Source of the DNA: Saccharopolyspora elongata
GTDB taxonomy: Bacteria > Actinomycetota > Actinomycetes > Mycobacteriales > Pseudonocardiaceae
Length of the DNA stretch: 64,000 bases
NCBI RefSeq assembly: GCF_004348985.1
Contig: NZ_SMKW01000035.1
Coordinates: forward strand, 1-64,000
Direction: 5' to 3'
Part shown: positions 54,425-63,675 of the stretch, piece after piece
Layout: each line of letters starts with the position of its first letter
Position numbering within the stretch: position 1 is the stretch's first letter
Program-made: the position numbers and the translations under genes
The notes under the pieces: generated by a model
What the model was told of the DNA's origin: nothing
Seen by the model: only the letters and a program-made list of their open reading frames with translations
The model's database searches: none

Positions 54425-55691
54425 CCGCGATCCTCCGGGTGCGTTCCGCTTCGTCGAGTCCGTCGAGGTGCGCGAGCTCGGTGCGCTTCACCGAGAGCTG
54501 CGTGGCCAGCAGCGACGGGCCGAACCACGATCGCACCACATCATCGGATTCCAGCGCTTTCAGCGCCGATTCGAGCGAGTCGGGCAGCGCGGGCACCCCG
54601 GCGAGATCGGCCTCGGCAGTGTCCTCCGGCCACACCACCGGCTCGTCGTAGTCCGAGGTCAGGCCCGCCAGTCCGGCCCGGATCAGCACGCCGAGCGCGA
54701 GCCACGGGTTGGCGGTGGCGTCGGCGGCCCGGAACTCCAGGTTGAACTGCGCCGCCGGGTCGGGGCCGGAGGTCGGGCAGATCCGCAGCATCGCCTCGCG
54801 GTTGCGCTCGGCGAGGAACGCGCCGCCGACGCTCCACCGGTGCGGGGTCAGCCGCAGGAACGACACCGGGCTCGGCGCGGTCCAGGCGGTCAGCGCCGCC
54901 GCGTGCCGCAGGACGCCCGCCGCGAATCGGGTGCCCACTGTGGACAGCCGCCCGGGCCGTCCGGCGTCGAAGAACACCGGCCTGCCATCGGCGTCGCGCA
55001 GGCTCAGATGGATGTGCACGCCGTTGCCCACCCCGGCCGGATCCAGCAGGGGCGCGAAGCTCGCGCCGAGCCCGCGCCGCCGGGCCAGGTCGCGGACGAG
55101 CTCCTTGAGCAGCACGGCGCGATCCGCCGCGACCAGCGCGGAATCCGGGTGCAGGGTGATCTCGAACTGCCCGTCGCCGTACTCGGGCAGCCACGTCTCG
55201 GGGCGCAGCCCGGCGTCCGCCAGCAGCCGTACCAGGTCCGAGCCGAACGGCTCGGCGGTCCGGAACCGGTGCAGCGAGAAGGGCGCCGAAGCGGGCAGCC
55301 CTGAGAGCACGAACTCGTGCTCGAACGACGCGACGACCTCGAAGCCGGTGCGGGCGCGCAGTTCGTCCACCGCGTCGCGCAGGAACGTGCGCGGGCAGCA
55401 CGGCCAGGGACTGCCGTCGGGCAGCGTCTGGTCGGCCAGGTAGAGCCGCAGGCCCGGCTGCTCGCCGTCGGCCGGGATGTCGATGCCGGTGGCGGGGTCG
55501 GGGCGCAGCCGCAGGTCGCCCTGCGAGCCGAAGACGTTGTCCGGGGCGATCGGGCCGAAAGCCGACACCGCCAGGTCGGCGGGCACCCAGCCGACGCCGC
55601 TGCGCAGCACCGCGTCGTGCTCGGTGGCCGGCACCGACCGGCCGCGGGTCAGCCCGGCGAGATCGCAGGTGGCGACGAAAACGGTGGTCAC
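54414..55691 (-). CDS. Glutamine synthetase-like ligase (FluG C-terminal-domain type)
   Basis: A 425-residue GS-fold protein from GTG 55691, whose start overlaps the permease stop by 4 bp. Catalytic segments: FEVVASFEHEFVL, EYGDGQFEITLHPDSALVAA, GNGVHIHLSLRD, and RAADATANPWLALGVLIRAG. It is shorter than GlnA and the N-terminal beta-grasp is reduced. It is predicted to ligate glutamate to an amine, ahead of the amidohydrolase. It differs strongly from the GS-like protein at 29574. Confidence 0.87.
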   Translation of the reverse strand: MTTVFVATCDLAGLTRGRSVPATEHDAVLRSGVGWVPADLAVSAFGPIAPDNVFGSQGDLRLRPDPATGIDIPADGEQPGLRLYLADQTLPDGSPWPCCPRTFLRDAVDELRARTGFEVVASFEHEFVLSGLPASAPFSLHRFRTAEPFGSDLVRLLADAGLRPETWLPEYGDGQFEITLHPDSALVAADRAVLLKELVRDLARRRGLGASFAPLLDPAGVGNGVHIHLSLRDADGRPVFFDAGRPGRLSTVGTRFAAGVLRHAAALTAWTAPSPVSFLRLTPHRWSVGGAFLAERNREAMLRICPTSGPDPAAQFNLEFRAADATANPWLALGVLIRAGLAGLTSDYDEPVVWPEDTAEADLAGVPALPDSLESALKALESDDVVRSWFGPSLLATQLSVKRTELAHLDGLDEAERTRRIADVY

Positions 55692-57130
55692 AGCGCGCTC
55701 CTCTCGGCCTGCAGTTCCTGGGCGGCGAGTTCGGCGGTCAGCCGCTCGCCGATGCGCTGGGCCAGCCCGGGGGCGGCCAGCAGCACGACGGCGCCGGCGA
55801 GGCACCAGGCCCCGGCGATCCACGGGAAGTAGGAGAACGGCGCGGGTTGACCGGCCGACTGCGTGAAGATCACGAAGCCGAGGTAGGCGATGCCCGCGAT
55901 CGGCAGCACGATCTCGTACTTGGGGATCGAGGCACGACCGGAGAGCGTGAACGCGATGACCCCGGCCCCGGCGACGGCGTAGGCGACCAGGATGCACAGC
56001 ACGCCGATGGTCGCGAACCAGTAGTACGCGTCGAACGCGGAAACCCCGCACCCGGCGACGATAGCCACCAGGATCGCCGCCACCGCGCACACGAACGCCA
56101 AGGCGGCGGTCGGTGCGCCGGTGCGCGGGCTGGTCCGGGCCAGGCGGGCGGGGCCGAAACCGTCGCGGGCCAGGGCGTAGACCAGCCGCGCGGCGGCGGC
56201 CGACGACGACAGCGCGGAGGCGAACGCCGATGCCACCGCGGTGAACGCGATGACCAGCGCGAACCAGGCCCCGACGTACTGCTCGGACAGCGTCGCGAGG
56301 GCGGCCTCGGAGCCGGCGAACTCCGCGACGCCGGCCTCGTCGGTGCCGAAACCGATGGTCTGGGCGAACATCAAGAAGACGTACAGCACGCCCGTCAGCA
56401 GCACGCTGCCGACCAGCGCCCGCGGGATGTTGCGGCGCGGGTTGTCGGTTTCCTCGCCCAGCGACGCGCACGCCTCGAAGCCCGCCCAGGACACGAACGC
56501 GAACACGGTCGCGGTCATGACCGCGCCGAGCGTCGTTCCCTGCGCGGTGAAGACCGACAGGTCGAGGGTCTGCCCGCGTGGAGCCGAGCCGCCCGCCACC
56601 CGGCCGATGACCACGAACGCCAGCACCGCCATCGCGACGATCCCGACGCCTTCGACGATCAGCAGGGTGCGCGCGGTGATGCGGGTGTCGCGCGAGTTGA
56701 GCAGGCCGACTGCGACGGCGGCGAGCAGGGCCACGACCAGCCACGGCGTCGCGGCCGGGATCCCCAGCGCCTGCAGGAACGCGTGCGCGAAGACGCCGGT
56801 CGCGGCGAGCGTGCAGGTCAGGAAGAAGAGGTAGGTGCCCAGCAGCGCGAAGCCGCCGAAGAACCCGGCGCGCGGCCCGATCGTCGCCCCGGCCAGGGCG
56901 TAGACCGAACCGGCGTGGTTGAAGTGCTGCGTGAGCCGCCAGAACCCGTAGCCGACCAGGGCAACGCCGATCAGCCCGAGGACGAAGACGAGCGGCACGG
57001 CCTTCCCGGCGGTGGCCGCGACGCCCGCGCCGTTGAGGCCCATCGCGAGGGTCGGGCCCATCAGGCCCACCGACAGGGCCAGGGCTTCCCACAGGCGCAG
57101 CTTGCGCGGGGCGCGAGTTCGATCAGGCAA
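55688..57130 (-). CDS. APC-family amino acid/amine permease
   Basis: A 12-helix transporter of about 480 residues; first gene of the four-gene operon. I favour the TTG at 57130 (GGAG 7 nt upstream), because the -35-like TTGACT at 57219-57214 would place transcription start near 57185, after the in-frame ATGs at 57202 and 57241. Landmarks: LWEALALSVGLMGPTLAMGL, GSVYALAGATIGPRAGFFGG and WAGFEACASLGEETDNPRRN. It should import the amine or amino acid used by the GS-like ligase. Start assignment is uncertain. Confidence 0.85.
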   Translation of the reverse strand: MPDRTRAPRKLRLWEALALSVGLMGPTLAMGLNGAGVAATAGKAVPLVFVLGLIGVALVGYGFWRLTQHFNHAGSVYALAGATIGPRAGFFGGFALLGTYLFFLTCTLAATGVFAHAFLQALGIPAATPWLVVALLAAVAVGLLNSRDTRITARTLLIVEGVGIVAMAVLAFVVIGRVAGGSAPRGQTLDLSVFTAQGTTLGAVMTATVFAFVSWAGFEACASLGEETDNPRRNIPRALVGSVLLTGVLYVFLMFAQTIGFGTDEAGVAEFAGSEAALATLSEQYVGAWFALVIAFTAVASAFASALSSSAAAARLVYALARDGFGPARLARTSPRTGAPTAALAFVCAVAAILVAIVAGCGVSAFDAYYWFATIGVLCILVAYAVAGAGVIAFTLSGRASIPKYEIVLPIAGIAYLGFVIFTQSAGQPAPFSYFPWIAGAWCLAGAVVLLAAPGLAQRIGERLTAELAAQELQAERSAL

Positions 57131-57193
57131 CGGCTGCTCCAGCTGGCGGCGAACGGCGGAGCCACCGGGAGGCGACCCATCGGCACAGAATGA

Positions 57194-57229
57194 AACATCC
57201 ATTCCATATCGGCAGTCAACATCCCATTC
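57194..57229. promoter_or_regulatory. Direct repeats at the APC operon promoter
   Basis: On the minus strand GAATGGGATGTT (57229-57218) and GAATGGATGTT (57204-57194) are direct repeats about 25 bp apart, start to start. TTGACT (57219-57214) overlaps the first. Spacing near two helical turns suits a dimeric regulator on one face. Confidence 0.5.
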
Positions 57230-57329
57230 TGGAACGAACATGCCACGCTTCGCGTCCGTCGGATGGCGCCGGCGCCGATGGCCTCCGGGGCGGGTGATCC
57301 GCCCAGTGGGGCGTTTGCCCTGCTAGATG

Positions 57330-57377
57330 CCCGTGCGCACTTTCTGCTGCTATGGCGACACGAAGTGCACACGGGCC
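57330..57377. terminator. 14-bp hairpin with CTATGGC loop
   Basis: GCCCGTGCGCACTT pairs with AAGTGCACACGGGC with one mismatch. Loop and arm pattern match the terminator at 52106-52147. No gene ends here on either strand, so it may be a relic of a lost gene or a barrier between divergent units. Confidence 0.6.
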
Positions 57378-57717
57378 CGTGACCAGCCGAAACGCCGTGC
57401 CTGGCCGGGTGTTCGCGGATCGACGAACGGTCGAACGTGATGAACGCCACGATTCGGCGTCGTCTCATGTGGCAGGTGTCCTGTGTGGACGATCCGGCCG
57501 GTGGTCCGCCGGGCCGTTCGCGTGGCTAAATTTCCCAGCTCGGCCGCGATTCCCGCGCCTTCCCGCGTCCGGCGGCGGCCGGGCCGGTGGCGGGCACGGC
57601 GGCCGGGCGGGGCCGGAATCCGGGTCCGCGATGTCATCACAGGCGTACTGACTGGTTGGTATGGGTGTGGTACTCCTGATGGACCGCCCAGGTGGGCGCG
57701 CGCTTGGAGGTGTGGTC
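57378..57717. other. Intergenic region with a palindromic operator candidate
   Basis: No gene seen. TACTGACTGGTTGGTA at 57646-57661 is a near-palindrome of 16 bp, 57 bp upstream of the MBL-fold gene, resembling sites of TetR-type regulators. The remainder is GC-rich sequence without recognisable signals. Confidence 0.4.
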
Positions 57718-58746
57718 ATGGGCGACTCGCGGCACGAGTGGATCGAGCCGGGCGCGTACGAAGTCGCGCCGGGCGTGCACCGGATCCCGCTGCCCCTTCC
57801 CAGTGACGGCCTGCGCGCCGTGAACGTCTACGCGATCGCCGACGGCGACACGCTGACGCTCGTCGACGGCGGCTGGGCGCTGGACGAGGCGCGCGAGCAG
57901 CTCGCCGCCGCGCTGCGCCAGATCGGCGCCGGGCTCGGCGACATCAGCCGGTTCCTGGTCACCCACGCGCACCGCGACCACTACACGCAGGCGGTGGCGC
58001 TGCGGCGGGAGTACGGCTCCAAGGTGTTGCTGGGCGAGGACGAGCGCCACACCATCAACGTCCTGAAGGACCCCGGGCACCGGCCGCTGGCCAAACAGAT
58101 CGAGCTGCTCGCCGAATGCGGCGCGAAGCCGGTGCGCGACGCGGTCATCGCCGCCCGCGACGACGGCCCGCGCGGCCCGCACTTCTGGGAAGAACCCGAC
58201 GAGTGGATCGGCGAGTCCACCGACATCACGCTCGCCGACCGGCCGCTGCGCGCGCTGGCCACGCCCGGCCACACCCGCGGCCACCTGGTCTTCATCGACG
58301 ACGCCGCCGGGCTGATGTTCGCCGGCGACCACGTGCTGCCGCACATCACGCCGTCCATCGGGTTCGAGCAGGCCCCCACCGAGACCCCGCTGCGCGACTA
58401 CCTGGCGTCGCTGCGGCTCGTCCGCGCGCTGCCCGACATGCGGCTGCTGCCCGCGCACGGCCCGGCCACCGACAGCGTTCACCGGCGCGTCGACGAACTG
58501 CTCGACCACCACGACTCCCGCCTCGACGCGATGGCGGCCGTCGTGGTGAACGGCGCGAGCACCGCGTACGAGGCGGCGCGGGCGCTGACCTGGACCCGCC
58601 GCGAGCGCAGCTTCGACGAGCTCGGCGACCCCTTCAACCAGATGATGGCGGTGCTGGAAACCGCCGCCCACCTGGACGTGCTGAGCCTGCAGGGCAAGCT
58701 CGCGAAGGAGAAGGTCGAAGGGGTCGTGCACTACTCCGCGGCCTGA
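57718..58746 (+). CDS. MBL-fold metallo-hydrolase
   Basis: A 342-residue protein from ATG 57718 with GGAGG 7 nt upstream. The metal motif is FLVTHAHRDHYTQ (HxHxDH), followed by ATPGHTRGHLVF and FAGDHVLP, which provide the other ligands, and LPAHGP. The C-terminal helical region (about 255-340, VHRRVDELLDHHDSRLDAMA) is the winged LACTB2/Rv3677c-like extension. Candidate substrates are thioesters, lactones or RNA. It overlaps the convergent MFS gene by 16 bp. Confidence 0.9.
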   Translation: MGDSRHEWIEPGAYEVAPGVHRIPLPLPSDGLRAVNVYAIADGDTLTLVDGGWALDEAREQLAAALRQIGAGLGDISRFLVTHAHRDHYTQAVALRREYGSKVLLGEDERHTINVLKDPGHRPLAKQIELLAECGAKPVRDAVIAARDDGPRGPHFWEEPDEWIGESTDITLADRPLRALATPGHTRGHLVFIDDAAGLMFAGDHVLPHITPSIGFEQAPTETPLRDYLASLRLVRALPDMRLLPAHGPATDSVHRRVDELLDHHDSRLDAMAAVVVNGASTAYEAARALTWTRRERSFDELGDPFNQMMAVLETAAHLDVLSLQGKLAKEKVEGVVHYSAA

Positions 58747-59978
58747 CCGATGCGGATCAGGAACGGCACCACGCACACGGCGAGCACGCCGCCGCCGATG
58801 GCCAGCGCGCTGTAGCTCGTCGAGGCCATCACGAGCCCGCTGGAGAGCCCGGCCGTCGCGCCGGCCAGCGAGACCGCGAGGTCGACCCGCCCCTGGATGC
58901 TGGCCCGGTTCGCGAGCGGGGCGGCGTCGGTGACCATCGCGGTCCCGCCCAGCAGGCCGAGGTTCCAGCCGAGCCCGAGCAGCCCCAGGCCGATCGCGAG
59001 CCCGGCGACGGAGTGCTCCGGGGCGAACGCCGCGACGAGCCCGGCGGCCAGCAGCACGACGCCGCCGGCGGCGATCACCGCGCGCCGGCCGAACTTGTCG
59101 GTGAGCGCGCCGGTCAGCGGCGACGGCAGGTACATGCACGCGATGTGCACGGCGATCACCAAGCCGGTCTCGGCGAGCCCGTGACCGTGGTCGCGCATGT
59201 GGATCGGCGTCATGGTCATCACCGCCACCATGACCAGCTGGGTCAGCACCATCGCCCCCGCACCGAGCGCCAGGCCGCCGCGAGGCCCGTTCCCGCCGGA
59301 CTGCGCCGGGCCGGAATCCTGTTGGGCGGCAAGCTCTCGCGCGGTCAGCAGCGGGTCCGGTCGCAGCAGCGCGGCCAGCAGCACGGCCGCCGCGCCATAA
59401 GCGACGGCGGAGAGCAGGAACGGCCCGGACAACGCAGGCAGGCCAACGGATTCTGCCGCTGAGCCGGTGACTTCCGTGAGGTTCGGGCCGAGGACCGTGC
59501 CGCCGGTGGTCGCCAGCAGCACGATGCTCAGGGCGCGCCCGCGGTGCGCGGGATCTGCCAGATCCGCTCCCGCGTAGCGGGCCTGCAGGTTCGTCGCAGT
59601 GCCCGCGCCGTAGGGCAGGAACGCGATCAGCAGCAGGGCGGCGTTGTCCAGCAGGATCGCCGCCACGATCCCGAGCGCCCCGAGCGAGCCGATGGCGTAG
59701 CCGGCCGAGAGGCCGCTGCGGCGGCCGCCGCGCTGCGACAACCGGCCGATCAGCAGTGCGGCGGCGGCTGCACCGAGGGTGAACAGCGCGCTGGTGATGC
59801 CGGCCCAGCGCTTGGATTCGAGCATGTCCTCGGCCAGCAGCGCCCCGACGACCACACCGGAGGACAGCCCGGCACCGGCCAGGACCTGCGAGCAGATCAG
59901 CACGCGGATGGCCCGGCGCTGCACGAGCCGCCGGGTCCGAGTGGCGGCATCGGAGTTCACCGCATCGTCGACGGCCAC
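58731..59978 (-). CDS. MFS transporter
   Basis: A 415-residue 12-helix permease from GTG 59978 (an ATG at 60056 is possible). It has SALFTLGAAAAALLIGRLSQ with the RGGRR loop between helices 2 and 3, and GALTDKFGRRAVIAAGGVVL in the second half. Resembles drug or metabolite exporters of the YcaD/Bcr kind. Substrate unknown. It is on the same strand as, and downstream of, a LysR-type gene. Confidence 0.88.
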   Translation of the reverse strand: MAVDDAVNSDAATRTRRLVQRRAIRVLICSQVLAGAGLSSGVVVGALLAEDMLESKRWAGITSALFTLGAAAAALLIGRLSQRGGRRSGLSAGYAIGSLGALGIVAAILLDNAALLLIAFLPYGAGTATNLQARYAGADLADPAHRGRALSIVLLATTGGTVLGPNLTEVTGSAAESVGLPALSGPFLLSAVAYGAAAVLLAALLRPDPLLTARELAAQQDSGPAQSGGNGPRGGLALGAGAMVLTQLVMVAVMTMTPIHMRDHGHGLAETGLVIAVHIACMYLPSPLTGALTDKFGRRAVIAAGGVVLLAAGLVAAFAPEHSVAGLAIGLGLLGLGWNLGLLGGTAMVTDAAPLANRASIQGRVDLAVSLAGATAGLSSGLVMASTSYSALAIGGGVLAVCVVPFLIRIGQAAE

Positions 59979-60125
59979 GCCCCGCTCACCGGCCGGTTCG
60001 GGAAGTGGCCGGACACCGCGGAATTCCGCGCGAGGGAGATGAGGAGCGAGGCGCAATCATGGACATTGTCTACCTCTCGCGGTTGCGCCGGGGCAACCTT
60101 CGGCCAGGCGAGCGGGAATTCCGGC

Positions 60126-61082
60126 TCAGAGCACCGGGTGCATCTCGGGATGGGCCTGCCACCACTGGTAGAACAGCGGATTGTCCGCGACGTGCAGCAG
60201 GTAGGCGCGGGCGATCTCCCGGTAGAGCAGGTCCGCCTGCTCCCGGGTGATGCGGTCCGGCCGCCAGGCCACCACCAGCCGCGCGACCAGCGGATCTCCT
60301 TCCAGTGGCAGGACGACGGTGCCCGGTGGCGCGGCGAAGGTGGGCTCCACCAGCCGAATTCCGTGGCCGTTGGCGACCAGCTCGCGGCCGCCGCCGCTGG
60401 GCGCCTCGAAGCGGATCCGGGGCTCGAAACCGGCTTCCAGGCACGCGGCGCGGAGCGCGGCCAGCGAACCGTCGTCGGCGCCGGGCGGCCCGATCCACGC
60501 CTCGTCGCGCAGGTCGCCCAGCCGCACCTGTTCGCGGTCGGCCAACCGGTGGTCGGCGGCCAGCGCGACGAAGCACGGATAGCGCGGGACCAGCACGCGG
60601 CTGGTGACCGGCCGCTCCAGCGGAACGTCGAAACCCGCCATGATGCCTAGCAGGGCCGCGTCGTGCCGGCCGCTGGTGAGCGAATCCGCCAGCACCGCGG
60701 CGGAAGACTCGACGTGCAGCATCACCGAACGCCCCAGCGGGGCGGCCTGGACGCGGTCCACGATGCTCGAAATGCACGCTATGTGGGCACATCCCAGGTG
60801 AAGTGGCTCGGTCGACGCCTGCGGACCGCTCGCACCGCCGAACAGGGAATCGACCTCCGACAGCACGATCCGGGCGCGATCGAGGGTCCGCCGCCCGAAC
60901 TCCGTCGGCACGACGCCGGTCCTGCTCCGGACGAACAGCGCATCGCCCAGCATCCGTTCGATCGCGTGCAGCTGGTTGCTCAGCGCCGGCTGGGTGAGTT
61001 CCATCCTGGCGGCGGCGCGCGTGATGCTGCCCGCCTCCGCGATCGCGCAGATCATCCGCAGCTGCCGGATCTCGATCGTCAT
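60126..61082 (-). CDS. LysR-family regulator
   Basis: A 318-residue LTTR. The N-terminal HTH is EIRQLRMICAIAEAGSITRA, then RMELTQPALSNQLHAIERML. The effector domain (about 95-300) carries LHLGCAHIACISSIVDRVQA and EAWIGPPGADDGS. It is divergent from the secreted collagenase gene and 147 bp upstream of the MFS gene; either may be its target. An ATAGCGCCGCTTAT box lies 12 bp from its start. Confidence 0.92.
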   Translation of the reverse strand: MTIEIRQLRMICAIAEAGSITRAAARMELTQPALSNQLHAIERMLGDALFVRSRTGVVPTEFGRRTLDRARIVLSEVDSLFGGASGPQASTEPLHLGCAHIACISSIVDRVQAAPLGRSVMLHVESSAAVLADSLTSGRHDAALLGIMAGFDVPLERPVTSRVLVPRYPCFVALAADHRLADREQVRLGDLRDEAWIGPPGADDGSLAALRAACLEAGFEPRIRFEAPSGGGRELVANGHGIRLVEPTFAAPPGTVVLPLEGDPLVARLVVAWRPDRITREQADLLYREIARAYLLHVADNPLFYQWWQAHPEMHPVL

Positions 61083-61093
61083 AGCCGAACTGT

Positions 61094-61107
61094 ATAGCGC
61101 CGCTTAT
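61094..61107. promoter_or_regulatory. LysR-type box candidate
   Basis: ATAGCGCCGCTTAT, a dyad of LTTR type, placed between the divergent lysR-type gene and the collagenase gene and close to the regulator start, as autoregulatory sites often are. Confidence 0.45.
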
Positions 61108-61224
61108 GGGGCCAGATGTCCTTCCGATGACAGAATTCCCGCAACGTGCGCACGTTCCAGGAGCCGGGAGACCGGTATCCCGCTCCGCCCCCTGACCGGA
61201 ATCTTCCTCGCTAGGAGGTCGAAC

Positions 61225-63144
61225 GTGCCGAAAAGACCGCCTCATGCCGCCCGGAGCCGGCGCCCTGCCGCGCTTTGGATCATGCTGCTCAGCCTGGTCT
61301 TGGCCCTGATTTCGCCCGCCGTCGCGCAGTCGGCGCCGGGCCCGGCCGAAAAGCCCACCGCGCCAACGGAAAAGCGCCCGGCCCGCACGCTGGAGGCCAA
61401 GGACCGCCCGCCGCTGCCCGCGGACGACTCCGCCCAGCGGCGCAAGTACTTTGAAGTGCAGGACTTCCCGTTCCGGCCGCGCCCTTCGATGCAGGCTGAG
61501 GTGCAGGCGCCGGACTGCGATCCGTCACAGTTCACCGGCAATACCGGAAGTGAACTCGTCCGTCAGATCCAGTCTGCCACCCCCGACTGCATCAACACGC
61601 TGTTCCGTCTTACCGGCGGTGACGCCCACGGGGCGTTCCGGGAAGAGCAGATGGTCACGGTCGCGAATGCGCTCCGGGACAACGTCGCCGCCTATCCCGG
61701 CGACAACAGCACGAACACCCTGCAGCTGGTGCTCTTCCTGCGCGCCGGGTACTACGTCCAGTGGGGCGACCCGGGAAGCGTGGGTGAGTACGGGCCGGCG
61801 CTCAAGGCGGCGATCCAGGCCGCGCTGGACGCGTTCTTCGGCAACCCGAAGTCCGGAACGGTCAGCGACGAGAGCGGCCAGATTCTCTCCGAATCGGTCA
61901 TTCTGATCGACAGTTCCACCGAGAACGGCCGCTACCTGGAGGTCGTCAAGCGGCTGCTCACCGCCTACGACTCGTCCTACGACCAGTTCTATTGGATGGT
62001 CAACGCGGTCAACAGCGTCTACACCGTGCTGTTCCGCGGGCACCAGTTCCCGGATTTCGTCGAAGCGATCCATGCCGACCCCAGCGTGCTGGACACCGTG
62101 TACACCTTCGCGACGCAGCACCTCGACCTGCTCGGCACCAAGAACCGCTTCCTGACCGCCAACGCGGGCCTCGAGCTCGGGCGCTTCGTGCAGCACGAGG
62201 CGCTGCGCGACAAGGTCCGGCCGATGCTCAAGGACCTGCTCGGCCGCAGTCAGATGACCGGCCCGACCGCGCCGCTGTGGGTGAGCGTCGCCCAGATGAC
62301 CGACTACTACGACAAGCAGAACTGCGGCGAATACGGCACCTGCGATCTGCAGCAGCGGCTGACCGACGCGGTCCTGACCGTCAAGCACACCTGCTCGCCG
62401 AGCATCAGCATCCGCGCTCAGCAGATGTCGGCCGAGGAACTGGCGGCCAGCTGTACCAGCCTCACCGGCCAGGACGCCTTCTTTCACGCCTTGGTCCAGG
62501 ACGGCGGCCAGCCCGTGGCCGACGACAACAACACGACCATCGAGGTGGTCGCGTTCGACTCCAGCGCCGACTACCAGACCTACGCGGGCGTGATCTTCGG
62601 GATCAGCACCAACAACGGCGGCATGTACCTCGAAGGCGACCCCGCGAAGCCGGGCAACCTGCCGCGGTTCATCGCCTACGAGGCCGAATGGCAGCGGCCC
62701 ACCTTCGAGATCTGGAACCTCAACCACGAGTACACGCACTACCTCGACGGGCGCTTCAACATGTACGGCGACTTCGCGGCGTCGACCAGCACGCCCACGG
62801 TGTGGTGGATTGAGGGAGTCGGCGAGTACATCTCCTACTCCTACCGCAACCTGCCGTACCAGGAAGCGATCGACGAGGCCGGCAAGGGCACCTACAGTCT
62901 GAGCGAGTTGTGGGACACCGCCTACAACGCCGACACCAACCGGGTCTACCGGTGGGGATATCTCGCGGTCCGGTACATGTTCGACCGGCACCGCGCCGAG
63001 CTCGGCACCGTGCTCAACTACTACCGCCAGGGTGACTGGAACGGCGCGCGCGACTTCCTCACCCGCACCATCGGCTCGAGCTACGACCAGGACTTTTCGA
63101 ACTGGCTGTCCGAGTGCGCCGCAGGCGCCTGCTCGACGCCCTGA
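61225..63144 (+). CDS. Secreted M9-family collagenase
   Basis: A 639-residue exoenzyme from GTG 61225 with AGGAGG 6 nt upstream. Residues 1-38 are a signal peptide (ALWIMLLSLVLALISPAVAQ). A pro/linker rich in Pro and Lys follows to about 75, then the M9 activator domain. The catalytic zinc motif is HEYTH (H501, H505) with E502 as base and the third ligand E530 in WWIEGVGEY, 25 residues after H505. The PKD and collagen-binding domains of clostridial collagenases are absent. A calcium-binding-like FDSSADYQTYAGV region precedes the zinc site. Divergent from lysR. Confidence 0.92.
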   Translation: MPKRPPHAARSRRPAALWIMLLSLVLALISPAVAQSAPGPAEKPTAPTEKRPARTLEAKDRPPLPADDSAQRRKYFEVQDFPFRPRPSMQAEVQAPDCDPSQFTGNTGSELVRQIQSATPDCINTLFRLTGGDAHGAFREEQMVTVANALRDNVAAYPGDNSTNTLQLVLFLRAGYYVQWGDPGSVGEYGPALKAAIQAALDAFFGNPKSGTVSDESGQILSESVILIDSSTENGRYLEVVKRLLTAYDSSYDQFYWMVNAVNSVYTVLFRGHQFPDFVEAIHADPSVLDTVYTFATQHLDLLGTKNRFLTANAGLELGRFVQHEALRDKVRPMLKDLLGRSQMTGPTAPLWVSVAQMTDYYDKQNCGEYGTCDLQQRLTDAVLTVKHTCSPSISIRAQQMSAEELAASCTSLTGQDAFFHALVQDGGQPVADDNNTTIEVVAFDSSADYQTYAGVIFGISTNNGGMYLEGDPAKPGNLPRFIAYEAEWQRPTFEIWNLNHEYTHYLDGRFNMYGDFAASTSTPTVWWIEGVGEYISYSYRNLPYQEAIDEAGKGTYSLSELWDTAYNADTNRVYRWGYLAVRYMFDRHRAELGTVLNYYRQGDWNGARDFLTRTIGSSYDQDFSNWLSECAAGACSTP

Positions 63145-63165
63145 CCGATAGCGATCCAGCCGCGG

Positions 63166-63196
63166 GCGCGCGGTCGGCGTGGGGCCGGCCGCGCGC
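63166..63196 (+). terminator. Terminator of the collagenase gene
   Basis: GCGCGCGGTCGGC (63166-63178) pairs with GCCGGCCGCGCGC (63184-63196) with one G-T wobble around GTGGG, 22 bp after the collagenase stop. No T-run follows. Confidence 0.7.
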
Positions 63197-63370
63197 TCGC
63201 GCGCGTCGGATGGCAACGATCAGTGATCGGCATCGTCGCTGTGCGTGCCCGAAAATCACCCGGCTGCCGCGTAGGTCGGCGAACTCCGGCGTGCCAGGCT
63301 TGAAGGGCTTGAGGCAGGTGGGGGGCGGGTACCTCGTTGGGGTCGAAGGGAACGTAGCTAGGAGCTCGTC

Positions 63371-63649
63371 ATGTTGAGCAGGCACGAGCGGGACAGGCTC
63401 GCCGAGATCGAATCCGAGCTGGTGTCCGGCGATCCTCGGCTGGCGGAGAAGTTCGCCCGGTTCGACAGCGGCCAGAGCTGGAGTGGCGTGCGCCGGCTCC
63501 TGGTGTTCCTGGTTCTCGTCCTCGTCGCGCTGCTGGCGGTCCTCTGCCTGGTGAGCGAGCTGGTGCTGACCGCTCTCGCGTTGGTCCTCGGCACCGCCGC
63601 CGTCGTGTTCGGCGTTTGGTGGCACGCCAGGCGGAAACGCGGGGAGTGA
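63371..63649 (+). CDS. DUF3040 small membrane protein, second copy
   Basis: A 92-residue protein. It starts MLSRHERDRLAEIESELVSG, the DUF3040 opening, followed by two hydrophobic helices (LLVFLVLVLVALLAVLCLV and LVLTALALVLGTAAVVFGVW) and a short basic tail. Ribosome site AGGAGCTCGTC is weak. Same family as the gene at 17906-18172. Function unknown. Confidence 0.85.
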   Translation: MLSRHERDRLAEIESELVSGDPRLAEKFARFDSGQSWSGVRRLLVFLVLVLVALLAVLCLVSELVLTALALVLGTAAVVFGVWWHARRKRGE

Positions 63650-63675
63650 CCGCCGTTTTATCTTATATGGACGGT

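Noticed and set aside
57352..57651. Small ORFs in the gap before the MBL gene
   Set aside because: No ribosome sites, atypical composition and overlap with each other on both strands.
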